DNA from: Symsagittifera roscoffensis
Taxonomy: Eukaryota; Xenacoelomorpha; Acoela; Convolutidae
Length of the DNA stretch: 64,000 nucleotides
Assembly (NCBI RefSeq): GCF_963678635.1
Contig: NC_087068.1
Location: 31,994,318 to 32,058,317 of the forward strand
Reading direction: 5' to 3'
Shown here: positions 20,881-32,469 of the stretch, in pieces
Position numbering within the stretch: the first letter of the stretch is position 1
Layout: each line of letters starts with the position of its first letter
Program-made: the position numbers and the translations under genes
Notes under the pieces: model-generated
Told to the model about the DNA's origin: nothing
Database searches by the model: none
Seen by the model: the letters and a program-made list of their open reading frames with translations, nothing else

Positions 20881-21593
20881 GCTAGTTTGTGTTTTGGGTG
20901 ATTTTAATTCTTCACTGCTTCCCAAAACAGGGGACAGTCCATCCTGAAGTGTCCCTCTTGATTGCAGAAAGAACACCTGGCGCCTATTTTAATAATCAAG
21001 CCACTATAAAATTCGAGCTCTTCCAAGTGACTCAAGTCCTCTTCATCAGGCGTGTATCCCAAGCTCTTCACGTCCTGCTTTTAAGTGGTGCAATCGGCTA
21101 CATATTGATCTGCCGAGCCACGATTTGCACATGAACTTCGTTTGTCCATATCGTCTCTTGGCTTCTACCATGACGATCTCTGCTGTTTGCTTCCTCCTTG
21201 TAGGTTCCTGTTGTCTGAAAATGAAGATTTCTTCGGTTTTATCAAGATGTACTCTCTAGACTTCTGTCTCGTCTCTTCCGTGGTTGGTGCAATGTCTTTC
21301 GAAAGTGTGTAGTATGTTGCCAACATTGTTCTTAAGTCATCACTCTTCACCCCATCAATAAACTTTGAGGCAATGCTAAAGTTCCTCCTGTTAGTCGATT
21401 CCTCTGGATCTCTTCTCCTTCTCAAGCTCTCAAGATAATCTACAAATCGGTCAGTTGATTCATTATCTCTCTGTCTCTTTTTCTCAAATCTCATCATGGC
21501 TTGATGTCCCTTCATTCCGGATCCAAAGCAATTTATCAGAATTTCAAAAATTTTATCTGCAATGTTACGTTTCTCTTCCTTTTTGGCTACCAC
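20881..21593 (-). pseudogene. Gag capsid C-terminus and nucleocapsid zinc knuckles
   Basis: The frame 21593-21165 (142 codons) is helix-rich and basic, with a retrotransposon-gag-like stretch (RFVDYLESLRRRR...FIDGVKSDDLRTML). Downstream in other frames, 20976-20935 encodes CSFCNQEGHFRMDC, an exact CX2CX4HX4C knuckle that binds RNA. A degenerate knuckle (CANRGSADQYVADC) precedes it. Frameshifts separate capsid from knuckles. Confidence 0.75.
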
Positions 21594-21703
21594 GCACTTC
21601 AGAGCCAGGCCCTCCAGCTTGCTTACTATCGCTGTGCAGGCCTATCTTTTATCATTCAGGTTGTACTGCTCCATATGTGGTCGCATCACCTCAACCCAGG
21701 TAT

Positions 21704-22668
21704 CTATCCAATCGTCTGAGTCGTCCATGAATTCTTTTGGTTTCTAGAAGGTCTTTTTCTTTTTACCTCTTCCTTTATTGCCCGACTCTGTATTTCTTGT
21801 GAGAGTGCTTCAAGCGCCCTGTTCATAATTTCCCCATTATTTGCCCACGTCATGGCACCAGTTGTTACACTCATGTGTGCGCTCGATTCTCTCGGTATCC
21901 TTGTTGTGTTCGACACTCTTCTTTTTGTAGCCAATTTACTCATCCCTGATCCTATGTTGTTCTTGATCAGTGGTAACGATGTCGATTCCTGCTTCTTACG
22001 TAGAGTTCCACAAAGTCCACCCTTAATTCGGTCTTCCTTTCTGTTTTGTCCGGTTTTGTTTTCTCTTGAACAATAGAGTTTCTCAGGAGCGTGTCTAATT
22101 TCGATTAAATGGCACACAAATTTGCTGCTTGTTCTTTGCTCATCGTATCCATTCTCGTCTCTAGATTCCATAACTTATCACTAACGGTCTCGGACCGCTT
22201 CTTCATTTCTTCCATATCTGTTTTGATATGTTTCTCTTGCTCCTTATCCGTTGTTTCCACCTTGTCCGCCATCTGTTGTAGCTTTTCTTCAGTGATCCTC
22301 GCTAAGACGAAAGAGTTGTCTGGATACTCTATTTTGTTATGCCGTAATTCTTTCCTCAATTGCTGGCTGTTCTCCTCTCTGCACCTCAGTGTTTTGTCTA
22401 TCTGTTCCAACTTTGACATCAGTTCCCTTAACTCAACTAGCGGTAATTTTGTTTCCGCTGCTTGACCGTATTGGTGACCCACTGCGCCCTCCACTGTTTG
22501 TTCCTTCCCCTGGTCAGCTTCTGTGTTTATCGAGGAAACTGCACAAAAGGTTCTGCCTTTTTCGGTCGTTGTTGTCACCTCCTCCTTTTCTCTTGGTTTC
22601 ATTCCGACCATTGCCTCAAATTTCTCCGTGAACGATTTTCTCTTTGTTTGCGAATCGTCCCTTACCAT
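21704..22668 (-). pseudogene. Gag N-terminal coiled-coil region
   Basis: Two overlapping minus-strand frames, 22668-22105 (187 codons) and 22171-21704 (155 codons). The first contains a long coiled-coil-like region (LRELMSKLEQIDK, LQQMADKVETTDKEQEKH, NLETRMDTMSKEQ). The second is basic and polar and leads into the capsid frame. Together they form the N-terminus of the gag polyprotein, broken by one frameshift near 22110-22170. Upstream of 22668 weaker in-frame sequence continues to about 22908. Confidence 0.6.
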
Positions 22669-23204
22669 CTCCGGCTGTTGTCAGTATTTTTGTCTCCATT
22701 GCCTATTGGTGAGGACTCAATTGTCTTTTTTCCTTGTTCTTCTACAATCGGCTTAGGCGTCAATTCCGTCGTTTTTTGCTCCTCTCCATCTCGGCTCTGC
22801 TCTGACGTCTCAAGATCAATTTACGTTCTGGGCATATTCTTTTTATTGGTTTGCTTTTCTTCAGTCTTTCAGTCCCTTGTTGCTTCTGGTGTAGACCATG
22901 TTAACTGAAATATTTTTTCTCATTACTCTAGGGTTTGTTGACGCTTGTTTCCTTTGCGTTGACTGTTGGCTTTGCTTAAGTCCTACCCCTTTTCTCTCTG
23001 ATAATGACAATCTTGTTCTCTTCTGATTGTTTATATACAATTTTTATTTAATGTACAAATCTGACTATGTACAGTTTTGGCTTTAAAAAAGCAATTAAAA
23101 TGTAAAAAAAATCCACTAAGTTTTAAATACTGATAAATCAATTACAGGCTAATATTATTCCACAATTCGAATTCCAATTTGCCAATCCTAATTGTATTTG
23201 CTAA
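22669..23204. other. 5' leader of the giant element, no gene
   Basis: Up to 22908 the minus strand continues gag-like polar sequence with stops. From 22909 to 23204 it is AT-rich non-coding DNA without a clear signal. Confidence 0.4.
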
Positions 23205-23890
23205 TCCCAAGAATTTAGGGTTTTTCGGACCCTTAGATGAAGTGTTGGGACCCTTAGCTTAAGTGTTGGGACCCTTAGCTCAAGTGTTGGGAACTTTCGC
23301 TCAAGTGTTTGGACCCTTAGATCAAGTGCTCGGACCCTTAGATCAAGTGTTGGGACCCTTAGCTCACGTGTTGGGACCCTTAGCTCAAAAGCTGCGACCC
23401 TTAGATTAAGTGTTGGGACCCTTAGCACAAGTCTTGGGACCTTTAGATCAAGTGTTGGGACCCTCAGCTTAAGTGTTGGGACACTTAGCTCAAGTGTTGG
23501 GAACCTTCGCTCAAGTGTTGGGACCCTTAGCTCGAGTGTTGGGACCCTTAGATCAAGTGTTGGGACCCTTAGCGCAAGCGTTGGGACCTTTAGCTCAAGT
23601 GCTGGGACCCTTAGATCAAATGTTGGGACCCTTAGCCCAAGTGTTGGGACCTTTAGATCAAGTGTTGAGACCCTTAGATCAAATGTTGCGACCCTTAGCT
23701 CAGGTGCTGGGGCCCTTAGATCAAGTGTTGGGACCCTTAGCCCAGCTGTTGGGACCTTTAGATCAAGTGTTGGGACACTTAGATCAAATGTTGGGACTCT
23801 TAGCTCAGGTGCTGGGACCCTTAGCTCAAGTATTGGGACGCTTAGATCAGGTGTTGAGAACCTTAGATCAAGCGTTGGGACCCTTGAATC
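23205..23890. repeat. 21-bp minisatellite, over 30 units
   Basis: Units of the form AGTGTTGGGACCCTTAGATCA or with GCTCA, repeated head to tail with substitutions. Because 21 bp equals seven codons, several frames stay open: a 210-codon plus frame (23473-24105) of VLGPLAQ-like heptads and a 75-codon minus frame of LRVPTLD-like heptads. These are repeat artefacts unless expression is shown. It lies between the gag leader and the distal 740-bp repeat. Confidence 0.92.
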
Positions 23891-25520
23891 ACTATCCCAG
23901 GACTCATGTGTTGGGATCCTTAGATCTCTATCCCCGGACTGCCTCCAAAACTCTTGTTAACTTCTCCACCACAGTAGTTCGAGTGTCTGGACGCTTTATC
24001 CACCATCCCAGTACCACCTCCGGAACTCGTGTGAAGAACTTCCCAAAACCCAATTTTCCTACCAAAACTTTATCAAGTTTCCCTAAAAATTCCTTCCTAT
24101 CCTAAATCTAATGCAAGTTGATATACAACTTGTTTCTAAATCTTTTGTGGTCGCAAATGCACCAATTCTCCGTAGAACTTTAAAACCTGTCTCAAAAATG
24201 GTAAAAATTGATAAGGAAAAACACTAAAACGAGAAAATTGTATATATTCAAAATGAAAAATCGACAAGGTCTGTCTTTCAAAAAAAATGTGTGGTAACTA
24301 ACTGTCACGCGTTTTTCTAACGTTATTATGGGGCGTTCACCTACTGGGTTCCAAAAACGGTCTATTTCCGATCCCCCCAACCGATCCGGCCAGGTTACCT
24401 ACCTGTATTATCGGGTACCTTTGAGTTCCAACTCTTGTTTTGAGACTCTAGTTTATCTATTGTAACTAAATCGTTGATATCGATTTATAGTTACTGTAAC
24501 GAAGCCCTCCTTTACAATTTCCAACCATCAGACTCTATCTGAACCAGCCCTCTTCTAATCTGCCCCTATCTAGCCCCCACTTAAGTCGAAAAATACCCTG
24601 AGCGCGATGGCTGCTAAAGCTCTCGAGAGAAAGTCCGTAGAACCTGTTTCCAAGCTCTGCTCAAATAAAAACGTTTCCTCAAAACTGTGGGGCCCGCTTT
24701 ATCACTTTTACAATTATCTCCTAAAGACTAGAGTGAATTTTAACGATCCCTGTGATTCATTCTCGCTGCTGCACTGCTCTCGCTACGTTGTTGGTAGTCT
24801 CTTCCCAGTCGAGTGTCTTCTGTTTCTCAGATCCCAGTCCTGAGAAACACTTTGCCACCGGCCCGGTCACCTGTTTCAGTCTAGTCTCCCAGTGGTCCTC
24901 ACAGGTTGCAAGGCTATCTGAAAACCCATTCAACGCCCCGTGCCCGGCACCTGCTGAAAATTTGCTATTTTGATCAAAATGATCGGTCTTATTGAAAACA
25001 GTATGAATATACTATTTTAATTAATATAAAGGTTTGATCCACCTAATCTGAAAACCAAAGGCACTGTCTTTTTTCAAATTTTTTATGGCTTTTTCTTCCT
25101 ATTTCTAATCTTTGCCGTTTTTTGTTTCGCATTTTGTCTTTTACCCAATTTTTTGTCCCTCTAGTGGCCCCCTTACTCGGTTAGCTAGGCCTCGTATCGA
25201 GCTTTCTTAAAAAGCTACCGCGGTACAACCAGAAAGTGGACACGTTCCGTTGAACCGTACCACCGGTACACTAGAAAGGGCATGTAGCCTGGAGCTGTGT
25301 CAAGTGGGTTCAATCCCGCAGTCAAGATGTTGTAAAAAAACACCCAGGATTGCCACAAAAACACTAAGTAACTGTCGCCTACTTAAGTCACATATGAGGC
25401 TAAGAAAAATCGGCCATATAACAACTGGCTCAAGAGTCAGGGACAATATCTCTTGTGTTTTTCTACCTCATGCGGTCGGAGCCAATTCGGTTTGCTTGCG
25501 ACATGAGACTACAAACCGTT
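23891..25520. other. Non-coding interval between minisatellite and distal repeat
   Basis: No ORF with recognisable domain. Composition alternates between AT-rich (24110-24310, 24960-25150) and more balanced stretches. An exact pol III B-box consensus occurs at 25307-25317. It could be untranslated leader of the giant element if the flanking repeats are LTRs. Confidence 0.4.
25285..25317 (+). promoter_or_regulatory. Possible pol III internal promoter (B box, weak A box)
   Basis: GGTTCAATCCC at 25307-25317 fits the B-box consensus GGTTCNANNCC, and TAGCCTGGAGC at 25285-25295 partly fits an A box. The spacing is short, and no tRNA cloverleaf could be drawn, so a SINE head or chance match are both possible. 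Confidence 0.2.
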
Positions 25521-26255
25521 TTACAGCTTAAAGGCCACTACCAAAACACCCCCACTCTGTAAATAAGAACGCCCCCATGGTCAGGTCTCTAAATACCTGA
25601 ATTACTTGAAAGCCATTAAAAACAGGGTCGTAAACTTAAGAGAACTGTTAGTTTTTATTGGACAGAGGACCTTTGATCCATTTCAGATAGATCAACCTAA
25701 GAACTCGCCTTAACTCAACATAAGCACATAAAAATCACTCAATAAATTTAAACTGAGTACTAACATACCGACTCGATTTCTAGAATTACATAAATAATAA
25801 TCGTATAGCAACTCTAGAATTGATTTAAAGTAATTAAATTTAATTCGAGAAGCTTCGAAGAAGTAAGTTGTAACTTCTTCTCAAGAAAAGTTTTGCTCTT
25901 TTGACAATTGGGCAGCTTCAGCTGTCCACCCTCCCACCCAAGTGTCACTCTGGTCCAGTCAATCGTTCTTTATTTCTCTACCTGAATTCTTGATTTTTTG
26001 TCGGGAACAAGACAGCTCTACTCGTGTCGAACTATTCCGGTAATATTGTGCATAGCAATTTTACTCTCTTATTTTTCTACCGACTTTCCATCGATTCTTA
26101 CTCGAATCTGCTGTGTAGTTTTATTTGCATTTTCAGTTGTCGCGAGATACTTGAGCATGACAGGCTTCAATCGAAATTTAAAAAAATTAATTTTGTCCTC
26201 GAAATCGAGATTAAACTTCTAATTTATGGTCAAACTTCCAAACATGACCGACTGG
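25521..26255 (+). repeat. Dispersed direct repeat, copy 2 (735 bp)
   Basis: Partner of 3074-3816, same orientation and same end points, diverged by scattered substitutions and indels. No coding content. Confidence 0.8.
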
Positions 26256-26419
26256 CACACTTTCAACGATTGAAGGTTTTTTAAACTCTCAGATTTAAAT
26301 TAAAATCTTTGATTCATTGCCCAACCATCCCCTCAACTTTCTACGTAAGAGCTTCTCCGTTGCCCTCGCTGTCTGTGTTTCAGGTGGATGCCCCGATTCT
26401 AGACAAGGCGAATCCCTGA

Positions 26420-26880
26420 CTTTGCACAGAAGCTTGTAATTAGCACATCAAGGACAAAATATATCAAACCAGCTAAGGTATAATCTGCAATTCACTCTTA
26501 CCACGGCGCCTCACTCCAAGATCTGTATGAAGCAGTATTACAATACAGACCAAATCGCCTTAATACAGTTACCATTATCGCCGGGCTTAATGATTATAGG
26601 CTGCATCCACGAGAACTTGAGCAAAAGTGGGAAAACATAATCAATCTAATTACAAACAAGTTCCAGCCCAAAACCCTAGTTATCCCCAAAACAATCCAAA
26701 GCTCCAATAACAATGATATTAATCGCAAATTCATCATTCATAACCATATACTGTTTACCTTAATTAATAAATTTGTTCATCCATTCACACTCATGTTTTC
26801 GCCCGAAACTTAAATCTAACCCCTCAAACGTTCTGCAGAGACGGCATCCACTTTTCGTTCTTTGATAATGAATTCTTTGC
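26420..26880 (+). pseudogene. SGNH/GDSL esterase-like domain of copy A
   Basis: Three blocks are seen in order: LVISTSRTKYI near 26431 (block I, with the GDS changed to STS), TIIAGLNDYR near 26571 (block III, Asn) and CRDGIHFSF near 26833 (block V, Asp and His). The intervening sequence has beta/alpha alternation, with a frameshift around 26810. The same blocks appear in copy B on the opposite strand. Confidence 0.65.
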
Positions 26881-26959
26881 AAATTTTCTTGCCTATAATA
26901 TTTATAAATTCTCTGGATAATCTGACGATACCGTTCCTCCTCAAATAATGTCCGATCAA

Positions 26960-27566
26960 ACGCATTGTATATAACAACCCTCTACGCGTCCGCCGTGGAA
27001 TTTGGTTTACAACATGCGAAGCCTACTTGCATGTAAAATGCAGCGACCTTAACCGAGCCATTGACAACGACGAAAATTTCAGCTGCATTCGCTGCAACTC
27101 CCTGATTACAGACAACACTACAACTGACATTCAAGTCCTTCCAGCTCAATCTCAACAAGCTCCTTTGACCAACGATCAAAATCCTGCCATTGGAAACAGC
27201 AACGAAACTGTAACAGCCACACCTGAACCCTGGTTAAATCCCACACCTGAACTAAAACATAAACTAAGAACAATCTACAGCCAAGTAGCGTACTGGAAAC
27301 TAGTCTTCATGTTCCTCGCAAGAAACAGAATTGGGTTTAACTTTATAAAAACTCTAAATAGAACCATCAACTCGGTAATTGAAACGCATGAAAACTCATA
27401 CGCAATGCACGCAATAGTGAAATTCCCTCACCTCATTCTATGCGAAACCAAATTGGAGCGCGATGGTTTGAACTCCAAAACTATAGCAAGAAGGCTTAAG
27501 CAATGGCAGAAGGACAAGATGGACGAACTTTTAACGAGGGAAAGCGCTGCGCTTGGCAAAGAGTAA
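26960..27566 (+). pseudogene. PHD-like cluster and pre-RT region of copy A
   Basis: The sequence TTCEAYLHVKC...ENFSCIRC (about 27001-27101) gives C-x4-H-x2-C-x16-C-x2-C, the second half of a C4HC3 PHD finger; the first half is lost. The rest of the 179-codon frame (27027-27566) is polar then helix-rich, ending in a basic stretch. It precedes the RT by about 60 bp in another frame. Confidence 0.5.
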
Positions 27567-27627
27567 GAAAAAGAAAGAAGAAACTTAAGCACAGCAATTT
27601 AATAAATTAAGGAGCACCGGAAAAGTA

Positions 27628-28937
27628 TTGAGTGATATTGCTAAATTAACTGACACCTCTAATGGAGTTCTCTCACTCGAGGAAACCGTCACTTGTGAAT
27701 TTGTTGAGCAAATCCTCAACGAGAAACACCCTCCCGCAGTGCCAGTAAACAGCAAGTATATAGCATCGTGCTCCGAAGATACAATCCCTTTCCACTCATT
27801 CACATTTGACCAAATATACGCCCAGAAAATTAGAAAGGCTGCCATGACAACAGATGGTTGTCATGGACCCTCAGATCTGGATGCAGATGAGTGGAGATGC
27901 ATACTATCGCACTTTGGTCAACAGTCAGTTGAAATACCAAACTCACTATCCAAAACTGCTCAAAACATATCGACAGAAATACTAAGTCATGAGCTTCTTG
28001 AACCATATAATGCCTGTCGACTAATTCCACTTGATAAAAACCCAGGAGTTCGACCAATTGGCATAGGCGAAGTCATCCGCAGAAAAATAGGTAGAACGAT
28101 CATCACAAAGTACTTGAAAAACAAAATTATGCTACTTGGATAAAATTACCAACTATACCTTGGCCAAAAATGTGGCATCGAACATGCATTTTGTACGCTT
28201 AAGAGGCAATACGAGAAAACAGATTCCGATGGAATGATACTGATTGACGCAGAAATTGCGTTTAACTACCTAAACCGTAACCTGGCTTTCAAATACTTTG
28301 CAAATACATGCCCTTTTGTACTAACCGCAATACAGAACTCAAACTCTAAACATCCAAACATCTAAACATCTAAACATCTAAATAAAAAAGTTATTCTATC
28401 TAGACAAGGAACCACACAAGGATTGGCGATGTACTTACTTTTAATAAAACTAGTCAACGATAACAGCCTAACACAGAAATGGTATGCAGACGATGGGAAA
28501 GCAGTCGGAAATTTGAAAAACCGGCCAAGAGTTCTTGACGACATTGTCAAACACGGAAAACATTTCGGGTATCATGTAAAGGCATCAAAATGCCAGCTCA
28601 ATGTAAGAGATGAAAAATACAAGGAGGCAAAAAAGTATTCAAAACTCCCAAAATTGAAATGAAGAAAAGGGCGAGAGTACTTGGTTCTGTCATACGATCC
28701 GAGACTGAATGTAAAACCTTCTTAGAAACTCAGTTAGAAGAACATAATAAAATACTGAAAAACTTGGCAAGATCGCAAAAACATCACCACAAAACGTGCG
28801 TTCCTGTTACACCAAAGGGGTACAGAAAAATTATGGTTTTTACTTAGAACTATCCCCAATGCCACAGAAAACAAGCAGGCCTGCGAGAAGATAACGCAGG
28901 AAAATCTCATTCCAAATTTAATGGCTAAGGATAACAT
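27628..28937 (+). pseudogene. Reverse transcriptase of copy A
   Basis: The 171-codon frame 27628-28143 covers the fingers, with DGCHGPSDLDADEWR and ACRLIPLDKNPGVRPIGIGEVIRRKIGR. After a stop comes motif A (MILIDAEIAFNYLNRNLAF near 28230), a shortened motif B (GTTQGLAM near 28410, with internal deletion), and motif C WYADDGKAVG at 28479-28508. Thumb-like sequence follows. A short AAACATCT tandem expansion lies at 28345-28382, within the RT. Inactive relic. Confidence 0.85.
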
Positions 28938-29018
28938 CAGCCATCAACTTAGAGACATCGCTTTATTGCTACTGAAAATGTGTGGTTTAAATATCAAGCT
29001 ACATTCTGACTATGAGAA

Positions 29019-29880
29019 TTGTCAATTAAAACATCATCAGTCCTAGGCTCATACGACCCATTAACAGCTGTATCTTGGCAAGAAAAAAGAAAAAAAATTT
29101 TCAAAATTAAAACACTTAAAACCGAAAGAACAAACCAAAAGAGAACTAACATTTTGAACAACTTGAGTGGCAATGAAAAGCACGCACATGAGCAGGTCTC
29201 CCAAAAAAGAGCTTCAAATTGGTTAAATGCACTACCACATCGCAGATAAAATTTTAACCTGGATAAATCTGAATTTCGGAATGAAATTTATCTCAAATAT
29301 GGATGGGAAACAATCAACATTCCACTCACATAAGCATGTGGTCAATCTTTTGACCTCACCCACGCCCTTCACTGTGCAAAGGGTGGATACACCCACATGA
29401 GGCATAACGAAATCAAAGATACATTTGCCAAACTCATGAGCGATGTTTGCTTTGATGTTGAAATCAAGCGGAAACTTCAGTCGTTGCAAGGCGAAAGCTT
29501 TGTCAACAATTCAACCACAACTGAGGAAGGCGCTCGACTAGATGTGAAAGCACACAGTTTATGGGGCTAAATGTTTAGCCGATCCGTCTTTGATGTCATA
29601 GTCTTCAACCCGCACGCAAGAACTCCACGGAGACTACTGAAAGACGCCTATAAGTACAATGAAACACTAGAAAAACTCAAAATACCAACATAGAGTTCGG
29701 AGTCGAACAGAGCCGACTCTGCCCGCTCATTTTTGGCTGCACTGGTGGTGCCGCACCAGCAGCTATTCGGACAATGCTGCGCATAGCTGAAAAAAGGAAT
29801 GAAAGTTACTCGGAAACAATAAACTATATAAGAACTAAGACAAGCTTTGCGCTGCTCAGGAGCGCTTTATTTTGTGTACG
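29019..29880 (+). pseudogene. C-terminal CCHC and restriction-like endonuclease region of copy A
   Basis: Reading across frames: SNWLNALPHRRYNF (29214), then ACGQSFDLTHALHCAKGG near 29336 (CCHC-like with its first Cys lost to a stop), THMRHNEIKDTFA, then ARLDVKA near 29540 and FDVIVFNP near 29590. The D-x-K and D-V-x-V pair looks like a PD-(D/E)XK nuclease core as in R2-type elements. Tail ends near 29880. Confidence 0.6.
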
Positions 29881-29960
29881 GGGTGCATATCACTGCGTGT
29901 GACGTGGTGCAAATCATGTGACGTGTGACGTTTGTGTACGGGGTGCAAATCATAGACAAT
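29868..29960. repeat. Short direct repeat at the 3' end of copy A
   Basis: The phrase TTTGTGTACGGGGTGCA occurs twice, about 60 bp apart, with GTGACGT-containing sequence between. It may be a 3' tail repeat of the element or local slippage. Confidence 0.55.
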
Positions 29961-30099
29961 TCAATTAGCGCTGTTGTAGAGGAGGGACGGTTGAAGTAAA
30001 TACATTAAATGACAAGGAATTAAATGCTGACTGACTTAATCCCGCAATATTGTTCTTTGATGTATGTTTATGATGCTGGTATGCGCCCTATCCAGTTTG

Positions 30100-31980
30100 T
30101 GCACGACCGTACCTAAAGGGACGGGCCCCTTTTAAAATTTAGTTTTTTGTTGAAGTTTTGGCTCTATTTCAACATCATGGCATACTTTATCCAGGAGTGT
30201 CGCAAAGGTATCACGACTTTCATTAGGTTTTAGGTGAGTGTGTCCAACTTTGGAGCAGTGAAGAGAGCAGGTCAAGGAGAACAGTTGTCCACATGGTCAA
30301 GCATGTGGATTGTTTGGTGTTTCCATCCATATCACAGATTAAACCAACTTTAAACTCTGATTTGTTGAGAGAAAATTTGTAGTTTTTTGAGGGTAGCTCG
30401 CTTTTCGATGCACCTTTCTGTGATGCTAAATTTTTTTTCAGCTTATTTTTCTGAAGAGCAACTATCAATAATTTTAGCATTTTTATAGTGTACGATGTCT
30501 CTTAGTTTTGATATTTCGATTCATCAGGTTTTGTTCCGTTTCAGCTATTTCTGGATCGCTGTTTTCTAAGGGATCAAAAATGGCTCATGACCACTCACAA
30601 TTACTGGAAAGGTCTAATCCTCCCATTATGAATGGTAGTTCAAAAACAATGCGATCTTCATTGGTTATATGGTTTTTACCAGTGATTCTAGGAATAAGCT
30701 GCTTCTCAATTTCATCCATTTTCTTGAATGCTTGCGGAGTTGTTCTGGTTCAAAAGCTTAATTTATTTTCAACTCCCTTTGTTTAGCAAGAGTACGCAAT
30801 TTGTTTTGACGTTTTTGAACTGATTTTTTTAAAAGATTTTTTTTGTTAGGGTATTTGTCTTTTCATTTTCGCTTTTTCGTAATTATTGCATGCTGATGGT
30901 GTTCCGATAACCGATCCAAGGACTCTGAAACCGTCTACCATTGCAATACTTGTGCCTTCGGATACTTTCATGACGCTTTCCCGGCGTCTTTCTTTTCCTC
31001 AGAAATGACAATTGGTAGGCTTAAAGTTGTTGCTAAAAGCCTTTCCATAGCCATCCAGGTTTTCCAGTATTACGCGGTGACTCTTAGGATCATCTGCAGC
31101 GCTTCCGTCATCTGCATATCATTTTTGGGTGATATTTGGTGTTTGCAGGAGCTCGATTAGTGGGATTATCCGAAATCCGTACATAGCCATTGCAAGGGGA
31201 TCACCTTGCGTTGTGCCTTTGGTAGATCTCAAAACCGTGTCCAGCCGCATGTTGTAGTGCCGGACACGTCAGTTTCTGGTTTCTCAAACTCGTTCCCCAA
31301 GCTGTGGATAGCATATTCGATTCCACACTTCTGGCTGAATCAAAATTGGAAAGTCTTTCCGAGATTTTTAAGTTCTCATTTTATCTGATCTGGGTGGTTT
31401 TTTGCCAAGTAGTTTTCTCCGAACCTCAACTTTACCAATGAGCCGTACGTTTGGATTTTTTCCAGAAGTATCAGACGACACATGTTGTACGACGTTTTCT
31501 TATGGGAGAACATTAATATCCTTCCCCATTCGCGCGCATCTAGACCTGAGGGACCGTGGCTTCCGCGGTTTCAGGATTGATTTTCGAACTCTCGTGGCGT
31601 TTACTTGTTCGAATAGAGAGGGGTGGTATGGCATTGTGTCTTCACTTACGTCAGTTAAATAGTTATTTTTCGCTGTTTTGGCTTGGGGATGTTATATTTT
31701 CAGGATACTAAGGACTGTTTTTCCTTCAATGACTTCATCTAGGGGAGGTACCCATTTTGTTTTCTTGTCTGAAAAGCAGCCAACGGCGGCAGATATTTTG
31801 CCTGTACTCATTAGTTTATCGAGTCTTGTATCTTCCTCAATTAATTCGCCTCCTTCTGTTTGGATGTCTAATTTGTAGAGCTTTCGCTTCAGTGAAAAGA
31901 TCGTCTAGTAGGCTTCCATAAAAAAATGAGATGGCTCAGAGTTTTGGAATTAAAACCGTTTGTTATTGATTTAATTTTGG
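30100..31980 (-). pseudogene. Reverse transcriptase and C-terminus of copy B
   Basis: Minus-strand RT with a TKGTTQGDPLAMAMYG-type motif B near 31180-31225 and motif C YADDGSAAD at 31118-31092, where the preceding Trp codon is TGA. Downstream (30480-30223) the 85-codon frame has NYKFSLNKSEFKVG, matching the NFNLDKSEFRNE region of copy A. Several stops; plus-strand ORFs here are shadows. Confidence 0.7.
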
Positions 31981-32469
31981 GGAGCAGCAGATGTGGGAGA
32001 ATCATTGCTGCTTTCAATGCGGCGCTAGAGTTTGGTTTTTTTCTACTAATGACAGCAGCTGCTGTTTCAGTAATTATAAAAAATGGAAACCGGTTTGGTC
32101 TAGCTTAGAACTATGAAGCGCGGTTTCGAAACTTTTATAAATGTGGTATTTTTTAAATTCAAGTTCTTGGTTGATAAAATTCCAGTGTTCAGAGGGGACT
32201 GTAGTGATTGGTGTATGCGATGGATAAGATTGTATTGCATTGGGAAGTACATTTGTTTCGGGTTTTGCCGGTGAAGTTTCTTCTTGAGTTGTGATGGAGG
32301 CTGTGCTTGGTGGTCTGTTGGTGTTGATAAACCGTTTTGCAAAGTTCTAAGGGGTGCATTGTATGCAAGATAACCCATCGAAATACAATTTGCTGCTCGG
32401 TGAGACATATTTGTATGCTTTGCAAATGACACACCATTTGCCTCATTTTCGGAGTTGGCGTTTGCAAAT

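Larger units (their letters stand above)
4243..22908 (-). mobile_element. Giant Ty3/gypsy-like LTR retroelement with a long cargo tail
   Basis: Read on the minus strand from about 22900 down, the order is gag, zinc knuckle, protease, RT, RNase H and integrase. The PR-RT-RH-IN order is that of Ty3/gypsy elements. After the integrase there are about 12 kb more of same-strand ORFs: macrodomain-like, coiled-coil plus SGNH hydrolase, second SGNH-like, and unknown ORFs. Ordinary gypsy elements are 5-8 kb, so this is exceptional. It is more GC-rich than the flanking DNA. Boundaries are uncertain: direct repeats at 3074-3816 and 25521-26255 may be LTRs. The tail could instead be a second element or gene block; its uniform strand and composition favour one unit. 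Confidence 0.65.
26340..29960 (+). mobile_element. R2-like retroelement with SGNH, PHD-like, RT and PD-(D/E)XK-like regions (copy A)
   Basis: Plus-strand relic whose pieces read in order: SGNH esterase-like domain, PHD-like cysteine cluster, RT with YADD, then a CCHC-like cluster followed by RHNEI and ARLDVKA/FDVIVFNP motifs. A CCHC followed by a restriction-like endonuclease after RT is the layout of R2-type non-LTR elements. Esterase plus PHD is known from CR1 ORF1. The combination is therefore of interest, and the clade is left open. Many stops and a deletion around RT motif B. Confidence 0.75.

Noticed and set aside
23473-24105. 210-codon plus-strand ORF of VLGPLAQ heptads as a structural protein
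   Set aside because: It is an automatic result of a 21-bp repeat being a multiple of three; no start context, domain or non-repeat coding sequence supports a gene.
25260-25340. A tRNA gene
   Set aside because: B-box match only; no cloverleaf, and the A-to-B distance is too short.
26340-29960. DIRS-type element
   Set aside because: No tyrosine recombinase or split repeats seen; the C-terminal CCHC and PD-(D/E)XK-like motifs point to an R2-like layout instead.
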